From IMG/VR virus record IMGVR_UViG_3300037558_000967, positions 1 through 47,987 of that record: 47,987 bases of DNA; one strand, 5' to 3'. The position numbers were made by a program, and so were the translations under genes. The notes below the pieces were generated by a model. The model ran no database searches and had not been told where the DNA came from. It saw only the letters and a list, made by a program, of their open reading frames with translations. Numbering within the stretch: the first letter of the stretch is position 1; each line of letters begins with the position of its first letter. The DNA is from a virus. Positions 7,950-16,084 of this stretch are shown here, piece by piece.

Positions 7950-8190
7950 TATCTTCTCCTTTGTCCTTCTTAAATGCACTCAACATAACAGAGAATGCAC
8001 TGGTGTAACGATCATCCTCGTCTTCGACGATAACAAACGAATCATCTTCATCAGGTCGAGAGAACCCGTCTGAGAACGCGGCATCGAGTGCAATCTCCAG
8101 ACACTCTGAGCAAGGCTCGAATGTCTTCGTATCTTTGTTCCACGAGATTTCCTTCTCGCTTAGTGCTTTGTCACATACATGGCAGCGAAT
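7942..8190 (-). CDS. Small zinc-ribbon-like acidic protein with ATT start
   Basis: This 82-residue protein is missed by standard start-codon rules. It has a CHVC pair near the N-terminus and a CSEC pair at about 27-30, which together could bind zinc, followed by a very acidic segment. The only plausible start is ATT at 8190: AGGAGG lies 5 bases upstream and an in-frame TAG sits just before it. The Shine-Dalgarno sequence lies inside the last codons and stop of the HNH endonuclease gene, so the insertion of that gene may have changed an original ATG. Its stop overlaps the ATG of the membrane gene. Confidence 0.7.
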   Translation of the reverse strand: MRCHVCDKALSEKEISWNKDTKTFEPCSECLEIALDAAFSDGFSRPDEDDSFVIVEDEDDRYTSAFSVMLSAFKKDKGEDNE

Positions 8191-8191
8191 T

Positions 8192-8674
8192 TTAGCCTCC
8201 TATTTTTAGACCGTTAGTTAGCTCTTCACGCCTTTTAATATAGGCGTTATGTGCTTCTTTTTCTGTTTTAAAGTAGCCAAGAAATTCTCTACGTCCTCTA
8301 ACTTGTATAAATGCTCTAGGTCTCCCGTTTAGTAGACTCACACCCCTGTACGAAGATTTACCGTGAGATTTATTAGTGTTTATGCAGTTATCAGAGTAGC
8401 TCAAAACCCTCAGATTACTGAATCTGTTATTACTTTTATCACCATCTTCATGATCTACCAAGGGTGGCCATTCACCTGTATGATAGGCGTACACTAGTCT
8501 GTGTATCTTGTACTGACTGCCATTATAACTAACAACACAGTATCCGTCTGAGTTAAGACAACCAGCAGTATCACCAGCCTTAACCTGCTTTCTACCTTTT
8601 CTCCAAGAGAGTGTGCCATCAGTGTTGAATATCCACACTAAATCCATCTCTTCTTTACTAAGTCGTCTAGGCAC
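8192..8674 (-). CDS. HNH-AP2 homing endonuclease
   Basis: The 160-residue free-standing homing endonuclease has an HNH core, HRLVYAYHTGEWPPLVDHED (residues about 58-77), with the following DKSNNRFSNLRVL supplying the N. The C-terminal AP2-like DNA-binding domain starts at SSYRGVSLLNGRPRAF and includes FLGYFKTEKEAHNAY. Such genes spread by cutting alleles that lack them. The start is GTG 8674 after AGGGG. It separates the metallophosphoesterase from the ATT-start gene, whose ribosome-binding site it supplies. Confidence 0.93.
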   Translation of the reverse strand: MPRRLSKEEMDLVWIFNTDGTLSWRKGRKQVKAGDTAGCLNSDGYCVVSYNGSQYKIHRLVYAYHTGEWPPLVDHEDGDKSNNRFSNLRVLSYSDNCINTNKSHGKSSYRGVSLLNGRPRAFIQVRGRREFLGYFKTEKEAHNAYIKRREELTNGLKIGG

Positions 8675-8700
8675 AGGGGTCCCCTTTATTAGTGTACATT

Positions 8701-9249
8701 TTAACGCAGACCCCTTTCTTTAAGTATGTCGTCCAGAAGCTTAGGACGGTAGTCTGTGTGCTCAACACAAGCACAGTAATATCGAAGATCAGGGTCTTTC
8801 GTTGATACTGACGTATCCCAAGGGGCTATTTTTCCGACAAAGTTTGAGTGGAGATGACCGTGGATGTTCAACTCCCATCGAGACAACGATCCCGGATGAA
8901 TAGGGATGTGACTCATTATGAAGCCTTTCTTCACTACGTATCCCCGAACGTCATCGAACAAATCGAAGTACTTGCGCATCTTAACAGGATCGTGGTTGCC
9001 CGGCACTAGGACCTTACGACCTTTAAGACGACTAACAGACGCTTGCATGTTCCTGTTACTGAAAGCTACGTCACCAAGGATGTACACCCTGTCTTTATCA
9101 TCAACTAACTCATTGTACCACTCGATCATCTGCTCGGTCATTTCCTCAGCATCATCCCAAGGACGGAGAGGAGAACCATCATCTTTCGTAAACTTACAGA
9201 TGTTGTTGTGATAGAAATGAGGATCACTGTAGACCCATGTTCGTACCAT
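8701..9249 (-). CDS. Calcineurin-like metallophosphoesterase
   Basis: The 182-residue protein has the full set of metal-binding motifs in order: YSDPHFYH (D9, H11), ILGDVAF, PGNHDP, SHIP and NIHGHLHS. These proteins hydrolyse phosphodiesters or phosphomonoesters; the substrate is not evident. It is the first gene behind a consensus promoter at 9289-9317. The start is ATG 9249. Confidence 0.9.
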   Translation of the reverse strand: MVRTWVYSDPHFYHNNICKFTKDDGSPLRPWDDAEEMTEQMIEWYNELVDDKDRVYILGDVAFSNRNMQASVSRLKGRKVLVPGNHDPVKMRKYFDLFDDVRGYVVKKGFIMSHIPIHPGSLSRWELNIHGHLHSNFVGKIAPWDTSVSTKDPDLRYYCACVEHTDYRPKLLDDILKERGLR

Positions 9250-9288
9250 GCTCTATTATCCTTCTTTTTGGGTGCACTTCTTAAGTAT

Positions 9289-9317
9289 ATTATACACCGA
9301 TTATGTCACTTTGTCAA
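9289..9317 (-). promoter_or_regulatory. Consensus sigma70 promoter upstream of the metallophosphoesterase
   Basis: On the minus strand TTGACA (9317-9312) and TATAAT (9294-9289) are perfect and 17 bases apart. It reads leftward into the phosphoesterase, HNH, HAD and replication genes, giving the replication block its own start point. It overlaps the 3' end of the 61-residue gene. Confidence 0.92.
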
Positions 9318-9486
9318 GACTTTTTTCGTAACCTCTTGGGACAGAACGGATTTTTATATCCGAGCAACCTTGGTTGTGCAGCATGGTCTTCATGATCATA
9401 ACTTGCGTCAAAGGTTTCGGTTTCATTCTCCACACGGAGTTGCCGGTCTGGTCTTTCTTTTTGTAAGAGAGAACGAGGTCAAGCAT
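9301..9486 (-). CDS. Small basic hypothetical protein (61 aa)
   Basis: The product begins MLDLVLSYKKKDQTG and is basic throughout. ATG 9486 overlaps the TGA of the upstream gene (ATGCTTGA) and GGAG precedes it by about 9 bases. Function unknown. Confidence 0.65.
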   Translation of the reverse strand: MLDLVLSYKKKDQTGNSVWRMKPKPLTQVMIMKTMLHNQGCSDIKIRSVPRGYEKSLDKVT

Positions 9487-9658
9487 CCGGTACTTCTCCT
9501 GTCGTTAGGATGGTCATGATGTCGTCGAGAGCTGCTTCGTACCCTGCTTGGTACTCGTTTTCAGCAGGGTCGTGGTCGAACGTACCTAGAGCTTGCTCCA
9601 CGTAGGCACGAAGAGTGGTGATGTTAACGGGCACCATCTGTGTCACGTTGTCAGTCAT
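9479..9658 (-). CDS. Small acidic hypothetical protein (59 aa)
   Basis: The product begins MTDNVTQMVPV and has an acidic helical C-terminus ending TTGEVPDA. The open frame extends upstream within the neighbouring gene, but ATG 9658 directly after that gene's TAA is the natural start. Function unknown. Confidence 0.7.
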   Translation of the reverse strand: MTDNVTQMVPVNITTLRAYVEQALGTFDHDPAENEYQAGYEAALDDIMTILTTGEVPDA

Positions 9659-9659
9659 G

Positions 9660-9992
9660 TTACCACCACCAATGGATAATGAACGTTTCATCATCTTCAC
9701 GGCCTTGTTCTCGGGCATAATCGATAAGCTTGTCGAGTTTAATAGGTTTTTTAACCCACCCTTTCTTCTCTTCGTCTGTCTCACCCCAGACCCATGTATC
9801 AACTTCTGCTCCTTCATTAAGAAGACTGATAAGAGAGTTGAGTGTACCTCTCCACATGAAGTTCTCGTTACCGAGTTCAAAGTACCTCCAAAGAGATTCT
9901 ACTTGTTCCTCTACTTCTTCCGGGCAATCAGTCCACTGAGCATCAAGTACCCAGTACTGGTTGAAAGCCTTGTTGTTCACTTTTTGTACCAT
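9660..9992 (-). CDS. Hypothetical acidic protein (110 aa)
   Basis: The product is tryptophan-rich, with aromatic and acidic residues and a terminal run of three Trp. No family is recognised. A strong GGAGG lies 6 bases before ATG 9992. It is part of the run of small genes downstream of the amide-ligase cassette. Confidence 0.75.
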   Translation of the reverse strand: MVQKVNNKAFNQYWVLDAQWTDCPEEVEEQVESLWRYFELGNENFMWRGTLNSLISLLNEGAEVDTWVWGETDEEKKGWVKKPIKLDKLIDYAREQGREDDETFIIHWWW

Positions 9993-9993
9993 G

Positions 9994-10056
9994 TCATCTC
10001 CCTCCGTGTTTGTGTTCGTGATACAGGTCAGCTAGTCGTTGTTCGTCTTTAGTCAT
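9994..10056 (-). CDS. Possible 20-residue peptide
   Basis: The frame MTKDEQRLADLYHEHKHGGR fits between two genes, overlapping the stop of the upstream membrane gene (ATGACTAA) and ending in the Shine-Dalgarno region of the 110-residue gene. It may be a real peptide or only a coupling device. There is no independent evidence. Confidence 0.35.
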   Translation of the reverse strand: MTKDEQRLADLYHEHKHGGR

Positions 10057-10243
10057 AAGATGTACCCTTCTCTAGTGACCAGCTCGCTGCTGCAACACCG
10101 GCTATAAATATTACGCCTCCGATAGGGATTGATGAAAGCCCTAGTATAGTCCAACCAACAGCAAGAATACCAAATCCAAATATTGCTATAGTGATTGCTA
10201 AGATGAAAAACAGGAGGAAAGTTGCGATTTTAATGTGTTCCAT
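10049..10243 (-). CDS. Small two-pass membrane protein
   Basis: The 64-residue product has two hydrophobic segments (from ATFLLFFILA and from LGLSSIPIGGVIF) with a short turn between them. ATG 10243 follows GGAGGA by 7 bases and is preferred to the upstream in-frame start. It could belong to the amide-ligase cassette (membrane-side partner) or be unrelated. Confidence 0.75.
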   Translation of the reverse strand: MEHIKIATFLLFFILAITIAIFGFGILAVGWTILGLSSIPIGGVIFIAGVAAASWSLEKGTSYD

Positions 10244-10418
10244 TTCTAAATCCTCCGTTGTAGTTGCCGGGCTGTGGCTCGCCCAACTCATGACACAACT
10301 GTCGTATCTGACCGATGTGATACTCTCGACTCTTTTTCGAGAGACCTAGATTACATACACACTGACTGTGATAATCAGGTTCCTCGGTTTTTCGTTGAAT
10401 CTCACTTGGGTTAGGCAT
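10230..10418 (-). CDS. Small Cys/His-containing hypothetical protein
   Basis: The 62-residue product begins MPNPSEIQRK and contains HSQCVC and a later LCHE, so metal binding is possible. ATG 10418 overlaps the last codons of the ATP-grasp gene (AAATGCCTAA), suggesting coupled translation and membership of the same cassette. Function unknown. Confidence 0.7.
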   Translation of the reverse strand: MPNPSEIQRKTEEPDYHSQCVCNLGLSKKSREYHIGQIRQLCHELGEPQPGNYNGGFRNGTH

Positions 10419-11208
10419 TTTGAAAAAACTCCTTGTAATCTTTGACCGTCGAACCTTCCAGTCCGGGGGCGGTGTTGATCTCCAAGACATACGCTTTCTT
10501 CTCGTGGTTGTTCCAGATAACGTCCACTGCACCGAAGTCGAGGTCAAGACTCAGAAGAGTGTCCTTAGCCACCTCAATCACTTCGTCTGGGGGTTTGACC
10601 TCAGACCTAGCGTAGATGAAACCGTTAGCGTGGTTACGTACTTGCCAGTTAGGATCAGGGTGTTCGAGACGCCGCTTCTTCTGTTGAAGAGAGATCACAA
10701 CGTAATTGTACTGCCATCCACTATTCTCTGGTTCGTGGTCATTATCTCCTACCCAGATGAGCTTACGTCCGACGTGGACCCGGTACTCGTCTTTCTTTTT
10801 TACGTACTTCGTGTAGAGAGAACAAGGCACGAGAGAACTGCGATCAGCAGCCACAACAATACCAGCACCGCTGTGTCCTTGTAGAATCGTGCGGCAAACC
10901 ACAGGGAATGCATCCTCTGGGATGTCATTCGGACTAGTCCAGAAAAGAGGAAGGTAAGGTTTGCCCTCCAGTTTCCTAAAAAATTCGAGCTTATTTGTAG
11001 CATTGGCAAGTTTATCTCCATCGTTGTTTATTGTTGCCCGGCTGGCTTCCGAGCTGTTACCCCAGTTGATGATAACATCTGAATCTTTAGGACGAAACTT
11101 ACTACCTTCAAGTTTCAGAACTCGTCCTCCTAAGGCATCTGCAAGAGCTTTAGCCCCTTTGCTGCCTTGTTTGTAAGGGAGAACCCTTACTCTTTTATTC
11201 GAAATCAT
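10411..11208 (-). CDS. ATP-grasp ligase (RimK-like) of the peptide cassette
   Basis: The 265-residue enzyme should activate a carboxylate as acyl-phosphate with ATP and join it to an amine. It has INWGNS near the N-terminus, a central nucleotide-binding segment CRTILQGHSGAGIVVA (loop with GHSG), YVKKKDEYRVHV and the metal-binding motif VLEINTAPGLEGSTV near the end. ATG 11208 follows GAGGA and overlaps the end of the upstream amidoligase by 14 bases, so the two are probably made together. Its likely substrates are amino acids or peptides; the product is unknown. Related genes sit beside amidoligases in phiEco32-like phages. Confidence 0.88.
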   Translation of the reverse strand: MISNKRVRVLPYKQGSKGAKALADALGGRVLKLEGSKFRPKDSDVIINWGNSSEASRATINNDGDKLANATNKLEFFRKLEGKPYLPLFWTSPNDIPEDAFPVVCRTILQGHSGAGIVVAADRSSLVPCSLYTKYVKKKDEYRVHVGRKLIWVGDNDHEPENSGWQYNYVVISLQQKKRRLEHPDPNWQVRNHANGFIYARSEVKPPDEVIEVAKDTLLSLDLDFGAVDVIWNNHEKKAYVLEINTAPGLEGSTVKDYKEFFQNA

Positions 11209-12277
11209 CGTAATCCTCTTCTTCCGTTTCTGGGTGGAATACTGCCGGTTCTGAGATACTTTGCAAGTAAGTTTCACTCACAAGACCGTTATACAGTTGT
11301 ATCATAGTTGAATTTGTAGGTTTCTTTGATCTACCAAACGGATCAACCTTGACTTCACCTTCCCTAAACTTCGACCAATCTCGGCAGTAACACAAGTCTT
11401 GCGCAAGCCTGATACCTTCGTAAAGCGAAGACATAACCTGATCGTGGCTAAACCCTGACCCGGATATAACAGTGTTCGTGTACGGACCTAGGATAGTGTT
11501 AATATAATCCAAGGGGCCGTTCCCTGAGAACCCTTCCACGACGTACCGGGGGTCCTTATAGTCGGCACTCAATTCATATATACGTTGTAGGATTTCTACC
11601 CAAGTTTTAATAGTCTCAGCCTCGGTTACACCACGAAGAGTACGAATCTCAATTGAACCGTGTTTAAGCAAGGAGTGACAGTTCAGGCCAGCGTAGTGCA
11701 TACCTTGAGTAGGGCGTACTTGACCATCACTCGCGATGAAATCCTTGATCTGGGATACGATACTGGTGGCGTCTTTGGACCTCAGACAAAAGAGATTCCC
11801 TACTCGGTGGTCGCCACACCAGTGCGTGAGCATATCCTCCAGTGAGAAGTACATAGCAAGAAACGAAGTCATCCTGTTAAGGTGCCAACCTTGGGCATTC
11901 AGGTGCACATGAACAGAAGTTCTGTTACTATCGTCTAGTTTAGACCCGTAACTTTCGAACATAGCCCACAGTTTATCTACTGCACTAGGAACTTGAGAAA
12001 ACTTGATAGGACGTTTCAGGATATACTCTGCGTTGTCCTCACCCCTCAAAGACCCATCGTGAACGAATTTCCACTCAGAAGGGATGAACTTACTGTCTCC
12101 TTGGTTTATCTGATAACCACCACTCTTTGGAAACTTGTTGCCTTCTACTTCAACTTCAATACCAACGTCACCTTTCACAGGAGGATGCCCAAGAACAGCT
12201 CCGATGTTGTAACTTGGTTCATCTTTTGCAGGGTTAATCTTAAAAAAGTCAGCAGGAATCGGTACGCTTTTAGTCAC
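11195..12277 (-). CDS. Amidoligase (glutamine synthetase/GCS2-like fold)
   Basis: The 360-residue product matches the putative amidoligase enzymes related to gamma-glutamylcysteine and glutamine synthetases. Core motifs are VGIEVEVEG (metal-binding acids), WKFVHDGSL, RTSVHVHLN, a YFSLEDML helix and HGSIEIRTLRG, whose Glu and Arg end the catalytic barrel. It would form an amide bond using ATP. GTG at 12277 follows AAGGAGA by 6 bases and is preferred over the TTG 12 codons upstream. It lies between an unknown gene and the ATP-grasp gene inside the cassette. Confidence 0.87.
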   Translation of the reverse strand: MTKSVPIPADFFKINPAKDEPSYNIGAVLGHPPVKGDVGIEVEVEGNKFPKSGGYQINQGDSKFIPSEWKFVHDGSLRGEDNAEYILKRPIKFSQVPSAVDKLWAMFESYGSKLDDSNRTSVHVHLNAQGWHLNRMTSFLAMYFSLEDMLTHWCGDHRVGNLFCLRSKDATSIVSQIKDFIASDGQVRPTQGMHYAGLNCHSLLKHGSIEIRTLRGVTEAETIKTWVEILQRIYELSADYKDPRYVVEGFSGNGPLDYINTILGPYTNTVISGSGFSHDQVMSSLYEGIRLAQDLCYCRDWSKFREGEVKVDPFGRSKKPTNSTMIQLYNGLVSETYLQSISEPAVFHPETEEEDYDDFE

Positions 12278-12296
12278 TTTGAATCTCCTTTGCAGT

Positions 12297-13058
12297 TTAT
12301 TTCTGATCTTCAATAGAACTGAAAGCGCTCAGTTCATTAATCACTTCTCTACAGTGTCCGTAACCTCTTGCAAGAGCTAGTTTGGAGGTGTCTCCGTTAG
12401 GCATGAACCCAACAATATCTTCTTTGTAGGCAAGAAACATCATGTCTAGAGGTCCTCTCAAGACAGCGAACTCTCGGTGGAATGCAGCAGAATTGTTCTG
12501 AGTTGAAGGGTCAGACAGTCTAGATATAACTTCATTGAGGCTTGGATACTGGTTAGTATAGCACAAGTACGCCGCATTAGAGGTGATGCTAGGGGCACTG
12601 TGAGGAACGGAGTTCTTACCACCTTTCATCAGCAAATCTATGGCTCGAACCTTAAGCATACCTTGGGTAAGGCCCTGTTGAGTGTGTCTCGTAGGGCTTC
12701 TGCGTGTATAAAATACCCGACCGGATAAGTCGCAGTTAACCATCCCAACAGGAAACGGACGGTACTTGTTAAACAAAGGGGAATTGGCCATCTTTCGTAT
12801 AATACCCTCGTCAGGGTGCTTTTCCAGCCACTCGTCCATAGCGGCCCCTCCGTAGTCGTACGGTACGTTGAGTCCACGTGCGTGAGCAAGACCACCCTTC
12901 TGTCCAAGTTTGTCCAAATAAATCCTGAAAATACCGTCATCCTTGTGGTCGTCTATCGCCAGCACGTAACAGGGCTCTCCATCATACATAACGACAGTGT
13001 GCTGTAGACGCATCCTAGCTTCTTTCAAGGTTTCATAGAAATTCTTGTGGTTTGCCAT
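12297..13058 (-). CDS. Unknown cassette protein (253 aa)
   Basis: I do not recognise this family. The product starts MANHKNFYETLKEA, has an N-terminal beta-rich part with YDGEPCYVLAIDDHKDDG, a central basic stretch near RRSPTRHTQQ and no membrane segment. It sits tightly between the two carboxylate-amine ligases (3 and 19 bases away), with AGGAG before its ATG, so it is probably a dedicated partner or substrate carrier of the cassette. It could equally be a structural protein. Confidence 0.8.
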   Translation of the reverse strand: MANHKNFYETLKEARMRLQHTVVMYDGEPCYVLAIDDHKDDGIFRIYLDKLGQKGGLAHARGLNVPYDYGGAAMDEWLEKHPDEGIIRKMANSPLFNKYRPFPVGMVNCDLSGRVFYTRRSPTRHTQQGLTQGMLKVRAIDLLMKGGKNSVPHSAPSITSNAAYLCYTNQYPSLNEVISRLSDPSTQNNSAAFHREFAVLRGPLDMMFLAYKEDIVGFMPNGDTSKLALARGYGHCREVINELSAFSSIEDQK

Positions 13059-13061
13059 TGA

Positions 13062-13907
13062 TTAAATGCTCCTGATAGGGAAGTTGTAAATCGCGGATAG
13101 ATCACGGTCAAGTTTACCAGTGTTGATGCTTTTCACTACCCTGTCATTAAACTTGTACGATTTGAACTGTGAGGACTTTTCACAATCCTCTGGGAAATAC
13201 TGTCTTGCCATCTGCTTGAGAGCTGTTTGCATGCGATCCCAGACCCAACGACGATAGTTCGGAGACATTACCCAGTAGTTGCTGAGAACTCGATACTCAA
13301 CACCGTAAGGTTTGAACCTCATCGCGCCAGCTTTACCGTATAGACTACGTCGCGTTTGGTCTTTGTCTATCATAACAGATGGTGCTCCTAGGAACCAGTC
13401 TAGTTGTTTTACTAAATCTGTAGCGGCTTCGACGTAGTCTTCATCGTCAGTACTAGCCCCTTCTGTCCACCCTATGTGTATGTGACCAGCAGCAGTACGC
13501 ATACGAGGAGTTTTATCCCCGTCAGGTGGTGGATTAATCTCTTTAGTCCACGCATTGAAATCTGGTGAACACCCAAGCTGTTTTGCGTCGTCCGGTGCGC
13601 TGTCCCACACCTTTTCACTGAAAGTAAAGGAAGGAGCCGGTAGAAGTTTGCAACCGTCAGGTAGGCGTTTGGATAATTCTCTAAGTACTCGACGGAAATT
13701 ATCATCCCACTCCTTGTAAGAGGTTACAGGGTTTATGTTAAACTCAGCGGCCATCCCGTCTCGCTGTAGAGCACCGCCATCTACAGGTTCTGGGTTTTCT
13801 TTAGTTCCTTCCAAGAAAGTAGGGCACACACCTACTCCGTTACGATCTACAACGAACAACTCGGGGTCTGCACCGAACTTCATGTCAGGGAAAGCATCTA
13901 TTGGCAT
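13062..13907 (-). CDS. phiEco32-like COOH-NH2 ligase, type 2
   Basis: The 281-residue product matches the carboxylate-amine ligase family first named from phage phiEco32. GADPELFVV (residues about 12-20) carries the first metal acids, QRDGMAAEFNINP the second, and AGHIHIGW the histidine pair. The region from LDWFLGAPSVMID to GVEYRVLSNYW closes the active site. It has the glutamine-synthetase-like fold and should form an amide bond with ATP. AAGGAG precedes ATG 13907. It is the second of two different GS-like ligases in this cluster, which suggests at least two bond-forming steps. Confidence 0.9.
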   Translation of the reverse strand: MPIDAFPDMKFGADPELFVVDRNGVGVCPTFLEGTKENPEPVDGGALQRDGMAAEFNINPVTSYKEWDDNFRRVLRELSKRLPDGCKLLPAPSFTFSEKVWDSAPDDAKQLGCSPDFNAWTKEINPPPDGDKTPRMRTAAGHIHIGWTEGASTDDEDYVEAATDLVKQLDWFLGAPSVMIDKDQTRRSLYGKAGAMRFKPYGVEYRVLSNYWVMSPNYRRWVWDRMQTALKQMARQYFPEDCEKSSQFKSYKFNDRVVKSINTGKLDRDLSAIYNFPIRSI

Positions 13908-13928
13908 TTTCAGTTCTCCTTTTCTAGG

Positions 13929-15080
13929 TTAAGCAGTTTTTCGCTTTGATCCGAAATACTGTTCGTATCTCTCGGGATCGGCGTGGACGATATTTCGATG
14001 AGTTTCACCGGAACAACAATTACCGACGAGTTGGTCAGTCCTCTCCCAAATGATAACCCCCAAGTCGTCATATTTGACTTCTTTCCCACACCAACTACAT
14101 CCGTACTTGGCAATCTCGTCGAAGTCTGTTTTGTCTATATAATTAGCGAAAGGACGGTGAGAATCACCGCCAAGCTCAATAATAGGCTGTTGATTAAATG
14201 AAAGGACTGTACATTCCGTGGTATCCGTAGAGGAGTTCGAGGTCTTCTTCGACTGTTGTTGGTTTCCCAGAAAAGGGGCGGTTCCTGCCGAAGCTGACGC
14301 AGTAAACGTCTTACCTTTTATCTCTTCAGTTGTCCAGTCGGGCGGAGTTTTCTTACCTTTAGACGCAAGCTCCTCTAGATCAATCGTGTAAAGCATGTTG
14401 TCCTTAAGAGGGAAATAGGTGTAACCTTCTTCATCCTCCCACAATTCGTACGGGGTTTTGGAAGACTCGACAGCCGATTGAATCATCCAACTCTCAGAGG
14501 CCCAGATAATCTTGGTAAGGTCCTTGCTGTAAGCACACCAAAGCGGTCGGTGCTTGTTCTTAAGGAGATACAAAACCTTTTCTTCTGCATCAAACCACGT
14601 GAGCGCCCAAGCGCCTCTCTGGGGAGTAACTCCTTCGTGCACCATCTCGATAGTGTTCTTAACACCGATTTGGTCAATTGCGTTGAACAACGCCGCACTG
14701 TCTACGTTGGTGGTGGTACCCGTCTCCTTATCAAGGTCGTCCCAGTCACATTGCATCAGGGTTCCGTTGTGAGCACCCACGATGCTGCCAAACTTAAATG
14801 GGTGGGCGTTAACTCCGTTTACCTTACCCATAGTAGCAGCGCGATTGTGACCAAGAAACACGAGAGACTGTGCTCCGTTAATTCCACTGTCAAACTGTTT
14901 CATGTTAAATAGGTCAATTGGGTGGCTAGGGAGTTTCACGATGCTAATGTCACCGTTCTTCTTAAGCCATGCCGCCCCGGTACTGTCGGTACCCCGGAAA
15001 TAATCGAAGATCAGGAGCCTCTTGAACAAGGATTCATCCTTGAACTCAAGATTACCTGCTACACCTACTAAACCGCACAT
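13929..15080 (-). CDS. Class II glutamine amidotransferase-like protein
   Basis: The 383-residue product starts MCGLVGVAG, so the catalytic Cys becomes residue 1 after Met removal, which fixes the start at 15080 and not at the upstream frame. GHNRAAT, AHPFKFG and GAHNGTL are the class II signature, followed by DSAALF and GAWALTWFD. It would release ammonia from glutamine or cleave a gamma-glutamyl bond. The C-terminus (about 325-383) has CSWC and NCCSG, a possible zinc ribbon not typical of the core family. It lies between the class I-type hydrolase and the type 2 ligase, within 2 and 21 bases. Confidence 0.9.
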   Translation of the reverse strand: MCGLVGVAGNLEFKDESLFKRLLIFDYFRGTDSTGAAWLKKNGDISIVKLPSHPIDLFNMKQFDSGINGAQSLVFLGHNRAATMGKVNGVNAHPFKFGSIVGAHNGTLMQCDWDDLDKETGTTTNVDSAALFNAIDQIGVKNTIEMVHEGVTPQRGAWALTWFDAEEKVLYLLKNKHRPLWCAYSKDLTKIIWASESWMIQSAVESSKTPYELWEDEEGYTYFPLKDNMLYTIDLEELASKGKKTPPDWTTEEIKGKTFTASASAGTAPFLGNQQQSKKTSNSSTDTTECTVLSFNQQPIIELGGDSHRPFANYIDKTDFDEIAKYGCSWCGKEVKYDDLGVIIWERTDQLVGNCCSGETHRNIVHADPERYEQYFGSKRKTA

Positions 15081-15081
15081 A

Positions 15082-15903
15082 TTATGCTGTCTCCTTACCT
15101 GTAATTCGTTTAAGTTTCGGTCGTTGGTCGATGACATCTTGTTTCAACCGTCGAACACCATCAACAAGATGTAGGTCAGGGTTCTCAACAAGGAGTTCCT
15201 GAATCCTCAACAAAGTCCAGTACCGAAACTGTGTGAAATCCCTGTACTCCGGGTGACCTTGGACCCCGAAGAAACATGCTCTTCGGTAGAAGAAGGCCTC
15301 AATGTCGGCGCTAGTGCCAGTCTCACGTACTGTTGGACTGGTGTATCTCTCACTTGACCGTCCTTGAGCAACACCGAGAATCTGCATTCCGGGTCGTTTC
15401 TGCACCATCTGATGATGTACGCTGGAGATGTTAGGAATAATACGATTTTCGTCATTCAACCACATACCGTGAGAAGAGTTGTGATTGTTGACGTGCTGAT
15501 AGAGTTTACCGCCCAAAGCAACGTGCCCCATTTGGGCACCACGACAAATGCCCATCATCGGGATACCTTTGTCGTAGCAATAGTTCCACAACTCGAAATC
15601 TTGAGCATCTCGTTTTGGGTCACAAAACGTTTTTGAGTGTTGATGCTCTCCATAGAGGTGAGGTTGTACGTCTGCCCCTCCCCCAAAGATAACTAGGTCC
15701 GCCTCGTCAGGTGTAGACGCTTTACGACACTTACCACCGACCATCATCATCTCAGAAATTAGCCGTTCTTCTACTGCACTTTCTGCTGCAATGTAGACTT
15801 CTGCCCAAAGATCGGGCCACTCTACAGCGCTCCCTCTCCGTATCTGGACAATGAAACTGTTGTCGCTGTTCTTGTTAGTTGGTTTGCTTTTGTTCTTCGC
15901 CAC
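15082..15903 (-). CDS. Class I amidotransferase/peptidase C26-like hydrolase
   Basis: The 273-residue product resembles gamma-glutamyl hydrolases such as PuuD. FGGGADVQPHLYG is the oxyanion region, GICRGAQ carries the nucleophile Cys, and VQGHPEY carries the catalytic His and Glu. It should hydrolyse gamma-glutamyl amides or peptides, or supply ammonia. The start is GTG 15903 with GGAG 7 bases upstream. Finding class I and class II types side by side, next to ligases, suggests building and trimming of a gamma-glutamyl-type product. Confidence 0.88.
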   Translation of the reverse strand: MAKNKSKPTNKNSDNSFIVQIRRGSAVEWPDLWAEVYIAAESAVEERLISEMMMVGGKCRKASTPDEADLVIFGGGADVQPHLYGEHQHSKTFCDPKRDAQDFELWNYCYDKGIPMMGICRGAQMGHVALGGKLYQHVNNHNSSHGMWLNDENRIIPNISSVHHQMVQKRPGMQILGVAQGRSSERYTSPTVRETGTSADIEAFFYRRACFFGVQGHPEYRDFTQFRYWTLLRIQELLVENPDLHLVDGVRRLKQDVIDQRPKLKRITGKETA

Positions 15904-16084
15904 GTGTTTCTCCGTGTTTACGTTCGTGAATAGCTGTTACTACGACAGCTACGTGATGTAGATGCTTGAAAGCCTCTCGTTCGAGATTTATCCAGTTACA
16001 GTAGTAAGCTTCGTGTAGGTGCTCTTCCAGTGACAGGATACGAGTTCTTTGTTGGACTCGTTTACGTTGTTTCCAGAAACTCAT
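15875..16084 (-). CDS. Small basic hypothetical protein (69 aa)
   Basis: The product begins MSFWKQRKRVQQ, is rich in Arg, Glu and His and is probably helical. AAGGAGGA lies 9 bases before ATG 16084. It overlaps the hydrolase gene by 29 bases and heads the tightly packed ligase block after a non-coding gap. Function unknown. Confidence 0.7.
   Translation of the reverse strand: MSFWKQRKRVQQRTRILSLEEHLHEAYYCNWINLEREAFKHLHHVAVVVTAIHERKHGETRGEEQKQTN

Noticed and set aside
9479-9880. Long minus-strand frame of 133 codons
   Set aside because: Its first 74 codons overlap another gene with a better ribosome site; only the part from 9658 leftward is kept.
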